A DNA stretch of 64,000 bases from Bin5 sp009843665 (GTDB lineage: Bacteria; Chloroflexota; Anaerolineae; Caldilineales; Caldilineaceae): NCBI GenBank assembly GCA_965220285.1, contig OZ244818.1:310001-374000 (forward strand), given 5' to 3'. This document shows, in pieces, positions 17,310 through 25,586 of the stretch (position 1 is its first letter; each line of letters opens with the position of its first letter). The translations under genes and the position numbers were made by a program. The notes beneath the pieces were generated by a model. It was not told the origin of the DNA. It ran no database searches and saw only the letters and a program-made list of their open reading frames with translations.

Positions 17310-18884
17310 TCAATTGGTAGCCGTCTCGTCACCGGCGCTGACACCGGCCATGAGGAGACCGATTTTTTCGCGGGTCGCCTGGCTGCGCGGCAGTATTGCG
17401 CTGACCTGGCCGTGGAACATGACGGCGATGCGGTCGGAAAGGGCCATGATTTCATCCAACTCGTAGCTCACCAGGAGGACTGCGACGCCCTCGTCTCTCT
17501 TATCGACGATCTGGCTGTGGATAAATTCGATTGAGCCGACGTCGATGCCACGCGTCGGTTGCGCGGCGACGAGCAGGCGGATGGGGCGGCCGAATTCGCG
17601 GGCGACGACCATCTTCTGCTGGTTGCCGCCTGACAGGCTGGCGCCGGAGGTCCTGACGGAGGGCGTGCGCACGTCGAACTGCGCCACCAGTTCTTCAGCG
17701 TGCTGGGCGATGGCATGTTCATTCATGGTGAGGCCGGAGGAGAAGGGCCTCTTGTAGTAGGAGCTAAGAACAAGGTTGTCGGCGACCGAGTAGGCGTCGA
17801 CCATGCCATACATGTGGCGGTCTTCCGGGACGTGGCAGATGGCGCCTTCTTCGGTGATACGCCGCGGGGAGGCGTTTGTCATATCGACACCGTTGATCAG
17901 GACTGTGCCGGCGGTGGCTGGGCGCAGGCCGGTGACGACTTCCACGAGTTCGGTCTGGCCGTTGCCCTGTACGCCGGCGACGCCTACGATCTCGCCGGCG
18001 CGCACGTCCAACGAGACGCCGCGCAGGGCATGTTCGCCGAGGTCGGTGAATGCCTCTATGTCTCGAATCTGAAGCAGGACTTCACCTCCGCTGGCCGGTT
18101 CTTTTTCCACCTCCAGTGTCACTTTGCGTCCTACCATAAGGGCGGCGAGGTCCTCCTGCGTTACTGATGCCGGATCGGCCTCGCCCACCATCTCGCCACG
18201 GCGCAGGACGGCGATGCGGTCGGCGATGCGCAGCACCTCCTTGAGCTTGTGAGTAATGAAGATGATCGATTTGCCCTGGCTGCGCAACAGCTCCATGACT
18301 TCGAAGAGGCCTTCAATTTCCTGGGGTGTCAGGACCGAAGTCGGCTCATCCAGGATCAGAATATCGGCCTTTCTGTAAAGCGCCTTGAGGATTTCGACGC
18401 GCTGCTGTACGCCGACAGGCAGGTCCTCGATGATGGCATTGGGGTCCACGGGCATGTTGTAGCGTTCAGCCAATTCCTGAATCTCTGCTGAGACGCCATC
18501 GCGATTGAGGAGGCCGCGGTCTACGCTTTCGCTGCCGAGCATGATGTTGTCGACTACGCTCATCACGGGGACCAACTGGAAATGCTGGTGGACCATGCCG
18601 ATGCCCAAGTCGATTGCGTCGCGGGGGGAGTGCAATTCGACCGTGCGGCCGTCGACCAGATTCTGACCCTCGGAGGGCTGGTAGAGCCCGTAGATGATAT
18701 TCATGAGGGTCGATTTACCGGCGCCGTTTTCGCCGAGGAGGGCGAGGATTTCGCCCTCGTGCAGAGCGAGGTCTATGTCTTTGTTGGCGACGACACCGGG
18801 AAAGAGCTTGGTGATTGCATTGACTTCGAGTTTTGGGGGGCCGCCACTTGCCTGTTGGGCCCGGGCAGGCTGGGTCGTGGTCAT
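17310..18884 (-). CDS. BMP-type nucleoside/sugar ABC transporter, dual ATPase subunit
   Basis: 524 residues with two ABC domains in tandem, as in RbsA/NupO. The first has Walker A GENGAGKSTLMN, signature LPVGVQQRVEILKAL and Walker B ILILDEPTSVL. The second has a degenerate Walker A (GVQGNGQTELVE), signature LSGGNQQKMVVAREF and LLVAAQPTRGID in place of the usual LDEPTRGID. This pattern of one competent and one weakened site is normal for the family. It powers import through the two permeases encoded just upstream. The ATG at 18884 overlaps the stop of the permease gene by one base. Confidence 0.94.
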   Translation of the reverse strand: MTTTQPARAQQASGGPPKLEVNAITKLFPGVVANKDIDLALHEGEILALLGENGAGKSTLMNIIYGLYQPSEGQNLVDGRTVELHSPRDAIDLGIGMVHQHFQLVPVMSVVDNIMLGSESVDRGLLNRDGVSAEIQELAERYNMPVDPNAIIEDLPVGVQQRVEILKALYRKADILILDEPTSVLTPQEIEGLFEVMELLRSQGKSIIFITHKLKEVLRIADRIAVLRRGEMVGEADPASVTQEDLAALMVGRKVTLEVEKEPASGGEVLLQIRDIEAFTDLGEHALRGVSLDVRAGEIVGVAGVQGNGQTELVEVVTGLRPATAGTVLINGVDMTNASPRRITEEGAICHVPEDRHMYGMVDAYSVADNLVLSSYYKRPFSSGLTMNEHAIAQHAEELVAQFDVRTPSVRTSGASLSGGNQQKMVVAREFGRPIRLLVAAQPTRGIDVGSIEFIHSQIVDKRDEGVAVLLVSYELDEIMALSDRIAVMFHGQVSAILPRSQATREKIGLLMAGVSAGDETATN

Positions 18885-19948
18885 TAGCTGCCCTCCGTCT
18901 CGTAGACTTTGCCTTCGGCGGCAGGAGGCCGCACACGACCGACGAGGCCAGAAACGGCGACGATGGTAACGACGTAGGGGAGCATGGAGATGAACTGGCG
19001 GGGGACCTGGGTGACGCCGGCGAGGAGCAGCTCATTCTGGAGAGCCTGAGTGTAGCCGAACAGGGTTGCTGCGCCGAGGGCGCCGATTGGGTTCCAGTTG
19101 CCGAAGATCATCGCGGCCAGCGAAATGAAGCCGCGTCCTGCGGTCATCCCCTCCTGGAACTGGCCGACTGCTTCCAGAACGAGGAATGCGCCGGCCAGGC
19201 CGGCAAGCATGCCACCCAGCGAGGTGTTTACGTAGCGGTAGCGGTTGACGTTGATGCCGACGGTGTCGGCGGCGCGGGGGTGTTCGCCGACGGCGCGCGT
19301 GCGCAGGCCCCAGCGGGTATAGAACAGGCCGACGTGCACTACCACGACCATGATGAGGGCGAGGTAGGTGATGGGAGGATTGTCGAAGAGAACCGGTCCG
19401 ATCACAGGAATCTGGGCCAGCCCGGGTATTGGGATCGAAGAGAACTTGCCTTCAGCGATGGCGTCGCGGTTGTAGAGGTAGGAGGAGGTTCCCAGCGCCA
19501 AGATAATGATGACGGTGCCTGAGATGATCTGGTCCATGCGAAATCGGATTGAGAAGAGGGCGTGGACGGCTCCCATGAGGCCGCCGACGGCCATGGCCAC
19601 GACGACGCTGAAGATGAGACTGGCGGCGAGAGGCCAGTGATTTGTACTGGTCTTGGCGACGAAGCCGGCGAAGGCGCCGGCCAGCATCATGCCCTCGATG
19701 CCGATGTTGATGATTCCGGACCTTTCGCACAGGATTCCGCTAAGGGCTCCCAGGACGAGAGGCACTGTTGCGCGCAGTGTGAAGTTGAGGGCGCTGATTC
19801 CGAAGAGGACGCGCAGCCAGGTCTGCTCTTTGAGGGGAGTGAGATTCACCAGGATCGCCATGACGACGAGTGCCAGGGCCACGATCATGGTGTTGCCGTA
19901 GCGTCTGCGCAGGTGCGTGAATGCTGAAACGGGTGCGTTCCTGCTCAC
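18884..19948 (-). CDS. BMP-type ABC transporter permease, second subunit
   Basis: The 354-residue protein has about nine hydrophobic helices and the family blocks TVPLVLGALSGILCERSGII, NIGIEGMMLAGAFAGFV and WGLRTRAVGEHPRAADTVGI. It is the YufQ/NupQ-type membrane half that forms the import channel with the other permease. The GTG start at 19948 overlaps the previous stop as GTGA, so translation is coupled. The likely cargo is purine nucleosides, from the family rather than from direct evidence. Confidence 0.93.
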   Translation of the reverse strand: MSRNAPVSAFTHLRRRYGNTMIVALALVVMAILVNLTPLKEQTWLRVLFGISALNFTLRATVPLVLGALSGILCERSGIINIGIEGMMLAGAFAGFVAKTSTNHWPLAASLIFSVVVAMAVGGLMGAVHALFSIRFRMDQIISGTVIIILALGTSSYLYNRDAIAEGKFSSIPIPGLAQIPVIGPVLFDNPPITYLALIMVVVVHVGLFYTRWGLRTRAVGEHPRAADTVGINVNRYRYVNTSLGGMLAGLAGAFLVLEAVGQFQEGMTAGRGFISLAAMIFGNWNPIGALGAATLFGYTQALQNELLLAGVTQVPRQFISMLPYVVTIVAVSGLVGRVRPPAAEGKVYETEGS

Positions 19949-21081
19949 GTGCCACCCCAGCTTGTGCTGACCGCGGAGCCCGCGTCCTGACCAGTCTGGC
20001 GGCGCAGCCGGAAGATCATGCGGATGATGAGAGGGGCAGCGACGAAGGCGAGTACGAGCGCCTGAATGATCTGGATGATGTCGGCGGGGACACCGGACTG
20101 GAACTGCATTGTGGCTGCGCCGCCATCGAGGGCACCGAACATGAAAGCGGCGAGGAGCACGCCGATAGGGTGTGTCTGCCCCAGGAGCGCGACGGTAATG
20201 CCGTCGAAGCCGACGGCACCACCGAATTCGGGTGCGAACTTGTGGTTCAGACCCAAGGTTTCGATGCCGCCTGCGAGTCCTGCCAGTCCGCCGGCCAGGG
20301 CCATGGTCAGGATGATGGTGAAGTTGACACGAATGCCGGCGTAGAGGGCGGCACGCATGTTATGGCCGACGGTGCGCATTTCGAAGCCGAGTGGGGTTTT
20401 GAAGATGAGCCACCAGACGAGAATGGCGGCGGCCAAGGCGAGGAAAACGCCGTAATGGACACGGTATGGGGGCCCGAAAAGCCAGGGGATCTGGGCCGAG
20501 TGCAGTACGTCGGGCGTCTCGGAGATGGCGCCGGCTGTGCGGTCCCAGAGTGGGCCGGGGGTCTGGCCCTGTGTGCCGCCGGCGTAGACGGTCCAGCCGC
20601 CGAAGAGGGAGGCGACGTAGTTGAGCATGATGGTGACGATAACTTCGTGGGCCCCGGTATAGACTTTGAGAATACCGGGGATGGCGCCCCAGAGCATTCC
20701 GCCGACGATGCCGGCGATGAGCGCCAAGGGTAGGTGGATGAAGATTGGCAGGCCTTCGAAGTTGATGCCGACGGCGACGGCGAAAACGGAGCCCATGACG
20801 AACTGGCCGGAGGCGCCGATGTTGAAAAGGCTGACCTTAAATGCGAGAGCGACGGAGAGTCCTGTCAGGACGAAGGGGATGGTTTTGCGTATGGTCCTGG
20901 CCCAACCTTTGCCGTCACCGAAGGCTCCCTGGAACAGCCCACTGTATGCGGCCATGGGGTCGTCGCCGGACAGGATCATGACGACGGCGCCGGCAACCAG
21001 CGCGGTAAGGAGGGCAAGCGAGGGTATAAGGAGCGAGCGTAAGATTCTTGTTAAACCGGCGGTCGAAGAGGCGGTCGCCAC
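19945..21081 (-). CDS. BMP-type ABC transporter permease, first subunit
   Basis: 378 residues with a long N-terminal helix (LLIPSLALLTALVAGAVVMI) and the YufP/NupP-type blocks FVLTGLSVALAFKVSLFNIG, VTIMLNYVASLFGG and GFDGITVALLGQTHPIGVLL. The start is GTG 21081 with GGAGGG six bases upstream. A 12-bp hairpin (21205-21240) separates it from the upstream binding-protein gene, which may lower its expression relative to the binding protein. Confidence 0.93.
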   Translation of the reverse strand: MATASSTAGLTRILRSLLIPSLALLTALVAGAVVMILSGDDPMAAYSGLFQGAFGDGKGWARTIRKTIPFVLTGLSVALAFKVSLFNIGASGQFVMGSVFAVAVGINFEGLPIFIHLPLALIAGIVGGMLWGAIPGILKVYTGAHEVIVTIMLNYVASLFGGWTVYAGGTQGQTPGPLWDRTAGAISETPDVLHSAQIPWLFGPPYRVHYGVFLALAAAILVWWLIFKTPLGFEMRTVGHNMRAALYAGIRVNFTIILTMALAGGLAGLAGGIETLGLNHKFAPEFGGAVGFDGITVALLGQTHPIGVLLAAFMFGALDGGAATMQFQSGVPADIIQIIQALVLAFVAAPLIIRMIFRLRRQTGQDAGSAVSTSWGGT

Positions 21082-21204
21082 GACGGCCCTCCGTCTGAAG
21101 GCGTACTGTCCGGCTGGGGGATTCCAGATCCATGTAGAACCGGGTACGACGGCGGGAATGCAAGTCCGGGAAAGTGGGGGGCCGCCGTCTTCGCCTCTAC
21201 ATGG

Positions 21205-21240
21205 GAAGCGGGAGGCCCTGCAGCATATGCCTCCCGCTTC
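21205..21240 (-). terminator. Intercistronic hairpin between BMP binding protein and permease genes
   Basis: A perfect 12-bp inverted repeat, GAAGCGGGAGGC (21205-21216) and GCCTCCCGCTTC (21229-21240), with a 12-base loop. There is no T-run, so it is more likely an mRNA-stabilising or attenuating hairpin than a full terminator. Such placement commonly lets a binding protein be made in excess. Confidence 0.6.
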
Positions 21241-21314
21241 AACTGGGTGCTTGTCGATTCCGCCGCAGATGCGTTCGACGGAGACTCAAATCAGCAGTTC
21301 ACGTACCAGTGTTA

Positions 21315-22388
21315 TCAGTTTCCGTAGCCGGTGTCGATCGAGCCATCGATCAGGCCGGCCTTTGTCGCTTCGAGCAGGTCCTTCAGCTCCTGCGGGATCA
21401 TGTCGTCAAAGTCGTGGAAGGGAGCCAGGTCGGCATCACCGAAGTAGTTCCCGCCAGGAAATTCGCCTTCGCTGGCCATGGTGACCAGTTCGACCACGCC
21501 AGGGGTAATCAGCTTCATGGCGCTGGAGACGAGGCAAGGCTGGGCGGCGGGCACGGTATTCCACTGGTCGGTGTCGACGCCGATGCAGAATACGGTCTCG
21601 CCGGCACCATCAGCGGTTGCGATCTCCTGCAATGCGCCGTTTCCGGTGATGCCGCCGGCGCCGAAGATCACGTCAGCGCCCTGGTCCAAAGCCTGTTTGG
21701 CGGTGGCGGCGCCCCATTCGGGATCGACAAAGGCCTGGGAGATTTCGCCGGGATGGTAGGTGGAGATGACGTTGATGTCGGGGTTCACCGACTGGGCGCC
21801 GGCGACGTAGCCTTCGTTGAAGGCGACGACGGGGGGAACGAGGTCGGTGCCGAGGACTGCGGCGATGGTTCCGGTTTGCGACAGGCTGCCGGCGAGGACG
21901 CCGGCCAGGTAACCGGAGTGGTCCTCATTGAAGATGAGGCCGGCCAGGTTGGGCATGGCCTCACCTTGAAACTGGTCAACACCGATGAAGAAGACGTCAG
22001 GGTTTTCTTTGGCTGCGGTGGTCGTGGCGTCGCCCAGTGCGAAGCCGACGCTGACGATGACGTTGTAGTCGGCGTCGATGAATTGCTGCATATTGTCGGC
22101 GTAGTCCTTGGCATCCTGCGTTTCGATGTACTTGATATCGTCTTCGGCCAAGCCGAGGACTTCGGCAGCTTCAAGAACGCCCTCCCAGGCGGACTGGTTG
22201 AAGCTGCGGTCGTTCACGCGGCCGACGTCGGTGACCAGGCCAACCTTGAAATCAGCGGCCATATCGTCGGCTGAATCGCCAGAGTCCGAATCGGCTGCGG
22301 GCATGGCGGCCGGCGCCGGGCAGGCAGCGAGCAGCAGCGCAAGCGCTGTCAAGATAACGAGGAGTTTCATCAAGCGGGATCCGTTCAT
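21315..22388 (-). CDS. BMP family substrate-binding lipoprotein
   Basis: The 357-residue protein opens with a lipoprotein signal peptide (MKLLVILTALALLLAAC, lipidated Cys at residue 23). The mature part is Med/BMP-like: FKVGLVTDVGRVNDRSFNQS, IVSVGFALGDATTTAA, FIGVDQF, LAGVLAGSLSQTG and VIFGAGGITGNGAL. It captures the transported ligand, probably a nucleoside, outside the membrane and delivers it to the permeases. The ATG at 22388 is preceded by AAAAGGAG (22403-22396) at ideal distance; an in-frame start at 22427 lacks one. A strong promoter at 22567-22595 leaves a leader of about 170 bases, in which I see no known riboswitch. Confidence 0.95.
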   Translation of the reverse strand: MNGSRLMKLLVILTALALLLAACPAPAAMPAADSDSGDSADDMAADFKVGLVTDVGRVNDRSFNQSAWEGVLEAAEVLGLAEDDIKYIETQDAKDYADNMQQFIDADYNVIVSVGFALGDATTTAAKENPDVFFIGVDQFQGEAMPNLAGLIFNEDHSGYLAGVLAGSLSQTGTIAAVLGTDLVPPVVAFNEGYVAGAQSVNPDINVISTYHPGEISQAFVDPEWGAATAKQALDQGADVIFGAGGITGNGALQEIATADGAGETVFCIGVDTDQWNTVPAAQPCLVSSAMKLITPGVVELVTMASEGEFPGGNYFGDADLAPFHDFDDMIPQELKDLLEATKAGLIDGSIDTGYGN

Positions 22389-22566
22389 TCGGTTTCTCCT
22401 TTTATGACGAGGGATATATTTCTCCACAATTCCGGGGTCGACAGGATGGGACGTGCCAAGGATTGCTGGTCGATGCGGCTGTCGTATAGATTGGCGTGCG
22501 TTTGATTTCGGAATGGGCTTTCAGGGCAGGCTGGCCCTGACGGGACGCCCTCAGTTTATTCTTCAC

Positions 22567-22595
22567 ATTATATGCTGATCGCAGTGCGTTAGCAA
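22567..22595 (-). promoter_or_regulatory. Promoter of the BMP transporter operon
   Basis: On the minus strand, TTGCTA (22595-22590), 17 bases, then a perfect TATAAT (22572-22567). It reads towards the binding-protein gene starting at 22388. Confidence 0.72.
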
Positions 22596-22620
22596 GGAAT
22601 AGCAAGAGGGAGGGTTCAGG

Positions 22621-22750
22621 AGGGCAGGCACAAGGCCTGCCCCTACCGGAGGTTGAGGGGAAGATGGAGATGACGACGCGTATGGGAGTGCCAGGGCAGG
22701 CACAAGGCCTGCCCCTACCGGAGGTTGAGGGGGGGACGGAGATGACGACG
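22621..22750. repeat. Two near-identical 58-bp direct repeats with an internal hairpin
   Basis: Copies at 22621-22678 and 22693-22750 differ in only a few bases (near AAGAT/GGGAC). Each contains GGGCAGGC-ACAAG-GCCTGCCC, an 8-bp stem, then CCTACCGGAGGTTGAG and GATGACGACG. Degenerate relatives of the hairpin lie at about 1140, 51930 and 56893. Confidence 0.85.
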
Positions 22751-22777
22751 CTCAGGGAGTAGGAGGGCGGTCTCAAG

Positions 22778-22978
22778 GTCTGCCTTTACGGGGATTTGAT
22801 GGGACTGGCGGGACGTGGTCTGGCGAAACACTTTCGACCGGGCACCTGTTACGAATATCGACACCAGGTCGATGAGGCATGTTGTTGGCCGGGGGCGTTG
22901 CGGGGGCGGAGCCCCCGCACAAGGGAGGGCCGAATAGGCCCGACCGCCCAACTGCAGTAGTCAGTGGTCAGAGGTCAG
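22778..22978. repeat. About 200-bp dispersed repeat, copy 1
   Basis: It begins in TGCCTTTACGGGGATTTGAT, runs through GACGTGGTCTGGC, CACTTTCGA, GGGCACC and GGCATGTTGTTGGCC, then the double-hairpin element (22891-22949) and an AACTGCAGTA-GTCAGTG tail. The same order of blocks recurs at 56907-57115, with the 3' half almost identical and the 5' half diverged. Confidence 0.85.
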
Positions 22979-23117
22979 AGAGGGCACTGCCACTGGATCA
23001 GAGTTGAACGTGGACTGGCCGTGGTTTGTCTGCAGGTAGAGGTATTCGAAGGTTCGCCCCCATTTGGGGACGCATCCCGCCCACGACGGAAAGCGGCCCG
23101 AAAAATAGGCCTGCCTG

Positions 23118-23126
23118 TGATATACT
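23118..23126 (+). promoter_or_regulatory. Extended -10 promoter of rsfS
   Basis: TGA-TATACT (23118-23126). Transcription would start near 23133, leaving room for the SD at 23157 but almost none for a start at GTG 23141. Confidence 0.5.
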
Positions 23127-23167
23127 GAGAGACCGACTCGGTGGGAAATTGTGACAAGGAGGTTCAA

Positions 23168-23521
23168 CTGAACAGTAACGAACTGGCGCGGAAGATCGTG
23201 GAAATTATTGAAGAGAAGCAGGCGGCGGACATTGTCCTGCTAGACGTAAGTGAACAGACCAGCATTGCAACTTATTTTGTGCTGGGCAGCGTGGACAATG
23301 TACGACAGGCCAATGCGATACGGGATGATCTGTGGGAGCAGTTGCGGATCGAGCAGAAGATGCGGCCTCTGAACGTCCACGACCTGCGGCAAGAAGGGGG
23401 AGGATGGCTCCTGGCCGACTATGGCGATGTCATTTTGCATCTGTTTACGGAGGAGACGCGGCGCCGGTACGACCTTGAGGGGCTGTGGAGCGACGCCCAC
23501 GTCGTGATGAAGATTCTATAG
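23168..23521 (+). CDS. rsfS: Ribosomal silencing factor RsfS (Iojap family), probable CTG start
   Basis: RsfS binds protein L14 of the large subunit and blocks subunit joining during starvation. The product matches the family throughout: SNELARKIVEIIEEKQAADI, VLLDVSEQTSIATYFVLGS, RQANAIRDDLWEQL, EGGGWLLADYGDVILHLF, and RRRYDLEGLWSDA near the end. The frame is open from GTG 23141, but a perfect AAGGAGG lies inside that extension (23157-23163), five bases before an in-frame CTG at 23168. Starting there gives a 117-residue protein of normal length beginning (M)NSNELARKI. The extended -10 at 23118-23126 would leave GTG 23141 only about eight bases of leader. The CTG start is my inference; 23141 is the fallback. 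Confidence 0.9.
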   Translation: MNSNELARKIVEIIEEKQAADIVLLDVSEQTSIATYFVLGSVDNVRQANAIRDDLWEQLRIEQKMRPLNVHDLRQEGGGWLLADYGDVILHLFTEETRRRYDLEGLWSDAHVVMKIL

Positions 23522-23557
23522 GGGGAGCAGATTGGGGCACGGGTAAGGCCGGCGGGT

Positions 23558-24574
23558 TCAGGCAGCGACGTTTGACCGGTAGAGTGCGACGGCGGCCTCG
23601 GTGTCCATGTGTTCGGTGGCGTCGAACAGATCGGTGGTCTCGTCTTCACCTTCGTGGACGTCAGGATTCACTTGTGCCCGATAGGCGTCTTCCTGTGCGA
23701 TCCCAGCGGCCAGCATCGTCTTGACGATCCGGGGCGGCGTCGAGTTGATATCTGCCCCGACCAGGCTGCCGAAGAAGTTGGCGATTTCGAACATGGCCTC
23801 GAAGGGGCCGGCGGAGAGATGGACACCGTTGTTTGCGATGGTCACTTCTTCGAAACCGTAGCGGGCTGGGTCGGCGTGAAGCTGGCCGCGGATGGAGCCG
23901 GCTACGGCGCGTTCGGGGAAGGTATCTCCGATCATCTGGTCGCGGAGTTCGGCCCATCCTGTGTCGGAGTGGAGAAGCATAAGGGCGATGCGATGCGCGG
24001 GCTCGGTGAAGTGGGCCAGCTGGGCAGGGTGGAAGCCATTGACAAGGATGAATTTCTCGCCGGACTCCTCATAGGCCTGGACGTAGAACCCGGAGCGAAC
24101 CTTATGCGCTTTTTTTGTGAACCAGAGGTCGTCCAACGCGGCCGGCGTGAGTGAAGGATGGGCGTTGAGGAATTCGTGGCCGCCGAACAGAGGGTAGTCG
24201 GTAGAGGAGACGGCGAGCGCGTCGTAGACTGTGCGGCGATCGGAGACGTCCAGGCCGGATGACGCGGACTTTGAAAGCACGTTAATGGCGCCGTAGTGGC
24301 GGTCCATGCTTTCTTTCCGTTCGAGGGCGGGGCCGCCGACCAGGACAATACCCTCTACAGAGGCGTCAAACTCTGCGAGCTTGGCCCACATCAGGTCGAT
24401 CGCATTGCCGAGGCAGCTTGGGTTCTCAACTGCCAAGATCTCCGGTTTTATGAACATAAGCAGCTCATTCTGCCGCTCGGTATGCCCGATGGCGGGGGGC
24501 TGAATGACTGCAATTTCCTGATCACTCTGCAGTGAATCAAGCAGCGCCTGTTTCAACTGTTGCTGACTCTGCAC
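23558..24574 (-). CDS. Nucleoside-diphosphate-kinase-fold protein with a large insertion
   Basis: The 338-residue product shows NDK landmarks in order. ELLMFIKPEILA (about 37-48) resembles the TLVIIKPD strand with the ATP lysine. A helix region LAEFDASVEGIVLVGGPA follows, then RIALMLLHSDTGWAELRDQM, the GSIRGQL turn, and NNGVHLSAGPFEAMFEIANF, where H252 occupies the place of the phosphorylated histidine in N-x-x-H-G-S-D-S. About 75 residues (110-185) are inserted between the first and second halves, and an acidic tail follows residue 290. Ordinary NDKs are about 140 residues. It may be a kinase or a regulatory relative; GSDS is not conserved. Start is GTG 24574, six bases after AAAGGAG. Confidence 0.68.
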   Translation of the reverse strand: MQSQQQLKQALLDSLQSDQEIAVIQPPAIGHTERQNELLMFIKPEILAVENPSCLGNAIDLMWAKLAEFDASVEGIVLVGGPALERKESMDRHYGAINVLSKSASSGLDVSDRRTVYDALAVSSTDYPLFGGHEFLNAHPSLTPAALDDLWFTKKAHKVRSGFYVQAYEESGEKFILVNGFHPAQLAHFTEPAHRIALMLLHSDTGWAELRDQMIGDTFPERAVAGSIRGQLHADPARYGFEEVTIANNGVHLSAGPFEAMFEIANFFGSLVGADINSTPPRIVKTMLAAGIAQEDAYRAQVNPDVHEGEDETTDLFDATEHMDTEAAVALYRSNVAA

Positions 24575-24688
24575 ACATCGCTCCTTTAGTGCGCCGGGGA
24601 ATACGGAGAAGAGGTCTGGAAGCGCTCTTGTCGCGCCCGCTACCGGACTGATTTACCGCGGCGTTCCCGGCCGTTCCGCCTTGGCAGC

Positions 24689-24717
24689 AGACTACCCCAG
24701 ACCCATCGTTTTGACAA
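24689..24717 (-). promoter_or_regulatory. Candidate promoter for the NDK-like gene
   Basis: On the minus strand, TTGTCA (24717-24712), 17 bases, TAGTCT (24694-24689). It lies about 115 bases upstream of the GTG at 24574. Confidence 0.4.
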
Positions 24718-24776
24718 AAAAATGTGATGTTGTGACGGGTTCGCCCGGGCCTGGGCGGGGCGCGGGTCAGGACTGG

Positions 24777-25586
24777 TCAGAAGGCTCTTCTGGCGGCGTC
24801 CAGCACGGCCGCGTCATCGGGAGAGACGGAGATGTCGGTAGGGACGGCGAAGGCATTTTTGTAGGCAAAGCGTGTAACGGCGTATTCGCCGTCGGGGTCC
24901 ATGGCTTCGAGGGGCGCTCGGGCCAGCGCCTTGTCGTCTTCGTCGCCGATGCGGGCTGACACGACCCAGCCGAGGAGCAAGTCTGAATTGAGAGAGACCA
25001 GGCGGCGGGCGAGGTGGAGCGCTTCCTCTGTGCGCCCGTCGTGCCAGGCGGCTTCAAGGAGACCGCTCTGGTAGTCGAGCCGACCCGGCTCCTCGTCAGT
25101 CAGTTCTGCGTAGATGCGGATAGCCCTGTCCCAGCGGCCGCCCATGCGGTACAGGGTGGCGAGCGCGGGCCGGGTGAGCATGAGAGGGCGCTTTTGGCGC
25201 AGGAGCGTGCGAGAGAGGCCCTGGCGGATCGGGCGGTTGTAGGGCGCGTTTTCCAGGGCCAGAGTCCAGAAGCGTTGTGCTTTGGTCAGGTTGCCGCCGG
25301 CTTCGGCGTCGCGAGCGAGCACGGCCCAGGCCAGTTCGCTACCTGGGTCGGCGCTCAGCAGGCGCAGTGCCCAGTCCTGGCCTTCGTTCCAGCGACGCAT
25401 CAGCCAGATGACCTGGAGAAAGCGGAAGTAGGTGGGCAGGTGGCGGGGCAGGCTTTTGAGGATAACGCGAATCAGGGGGACGGCCTCATCGGGGCGGTCG
25501 GCCGCCAGGCAGCGGTCGATGACGTCGTTCCAGTGGGAGAGTTGCGTGCTAATGGCGGGTGTGCGGCCGAATCTTGGTGAGGTCAT
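24777..25586 (-). CDS. Tetratricopeptide-like repeat protein
   Basis: The 269-residue product is mostly paired helices with TPR spacing (SHWNDVIDRCLAADRPDEAV, AWAVLARDAEAGGNLTKAQR, LATLYRMGGRWDRAIRIYAE, GLLEAAWHDGRTEEALHLAR). There is no signal peptide or membrane segment. Such proteins act as protein-binding scaffolds; the partner is unknown. Its ATG overlaps the stop of the methylmalonyl-CoA epimerase gene as ATGA, so it is translated with that operon and is its last gene. Confidence 0.78.
   Translation of the reverse strand: MTSPRFGRTPAISTQLSHWNDVIDRCLAADRPDEAVPLIRVILKSLPRHLPTYFRFLQVIWLMRRWNEGQDWALRLLSADPGSELAWAVLARDAEAGGNLTKAQRFWTLALENAPYNRPIRQGLSRTLLRQKRPLMLTRPALATLYRMGGRWDRAIRIYAELTDEEPGRLDYQSGLLEAAWHDGRTEEALHLARRLVSLNSDLLLGWVVSARIGDEDDKALARAPLEAMDPDGEYAVTRFAYKNAFAVPTDISVSPDDAAVLDAARRAF

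Noticed and set aside
22389..22566. Possible purine riboswitch in the leader of the BMP operon
   Set aside because: The leader has a short GC hairpin but lacks the conserved purine-riboswitch core sequences.
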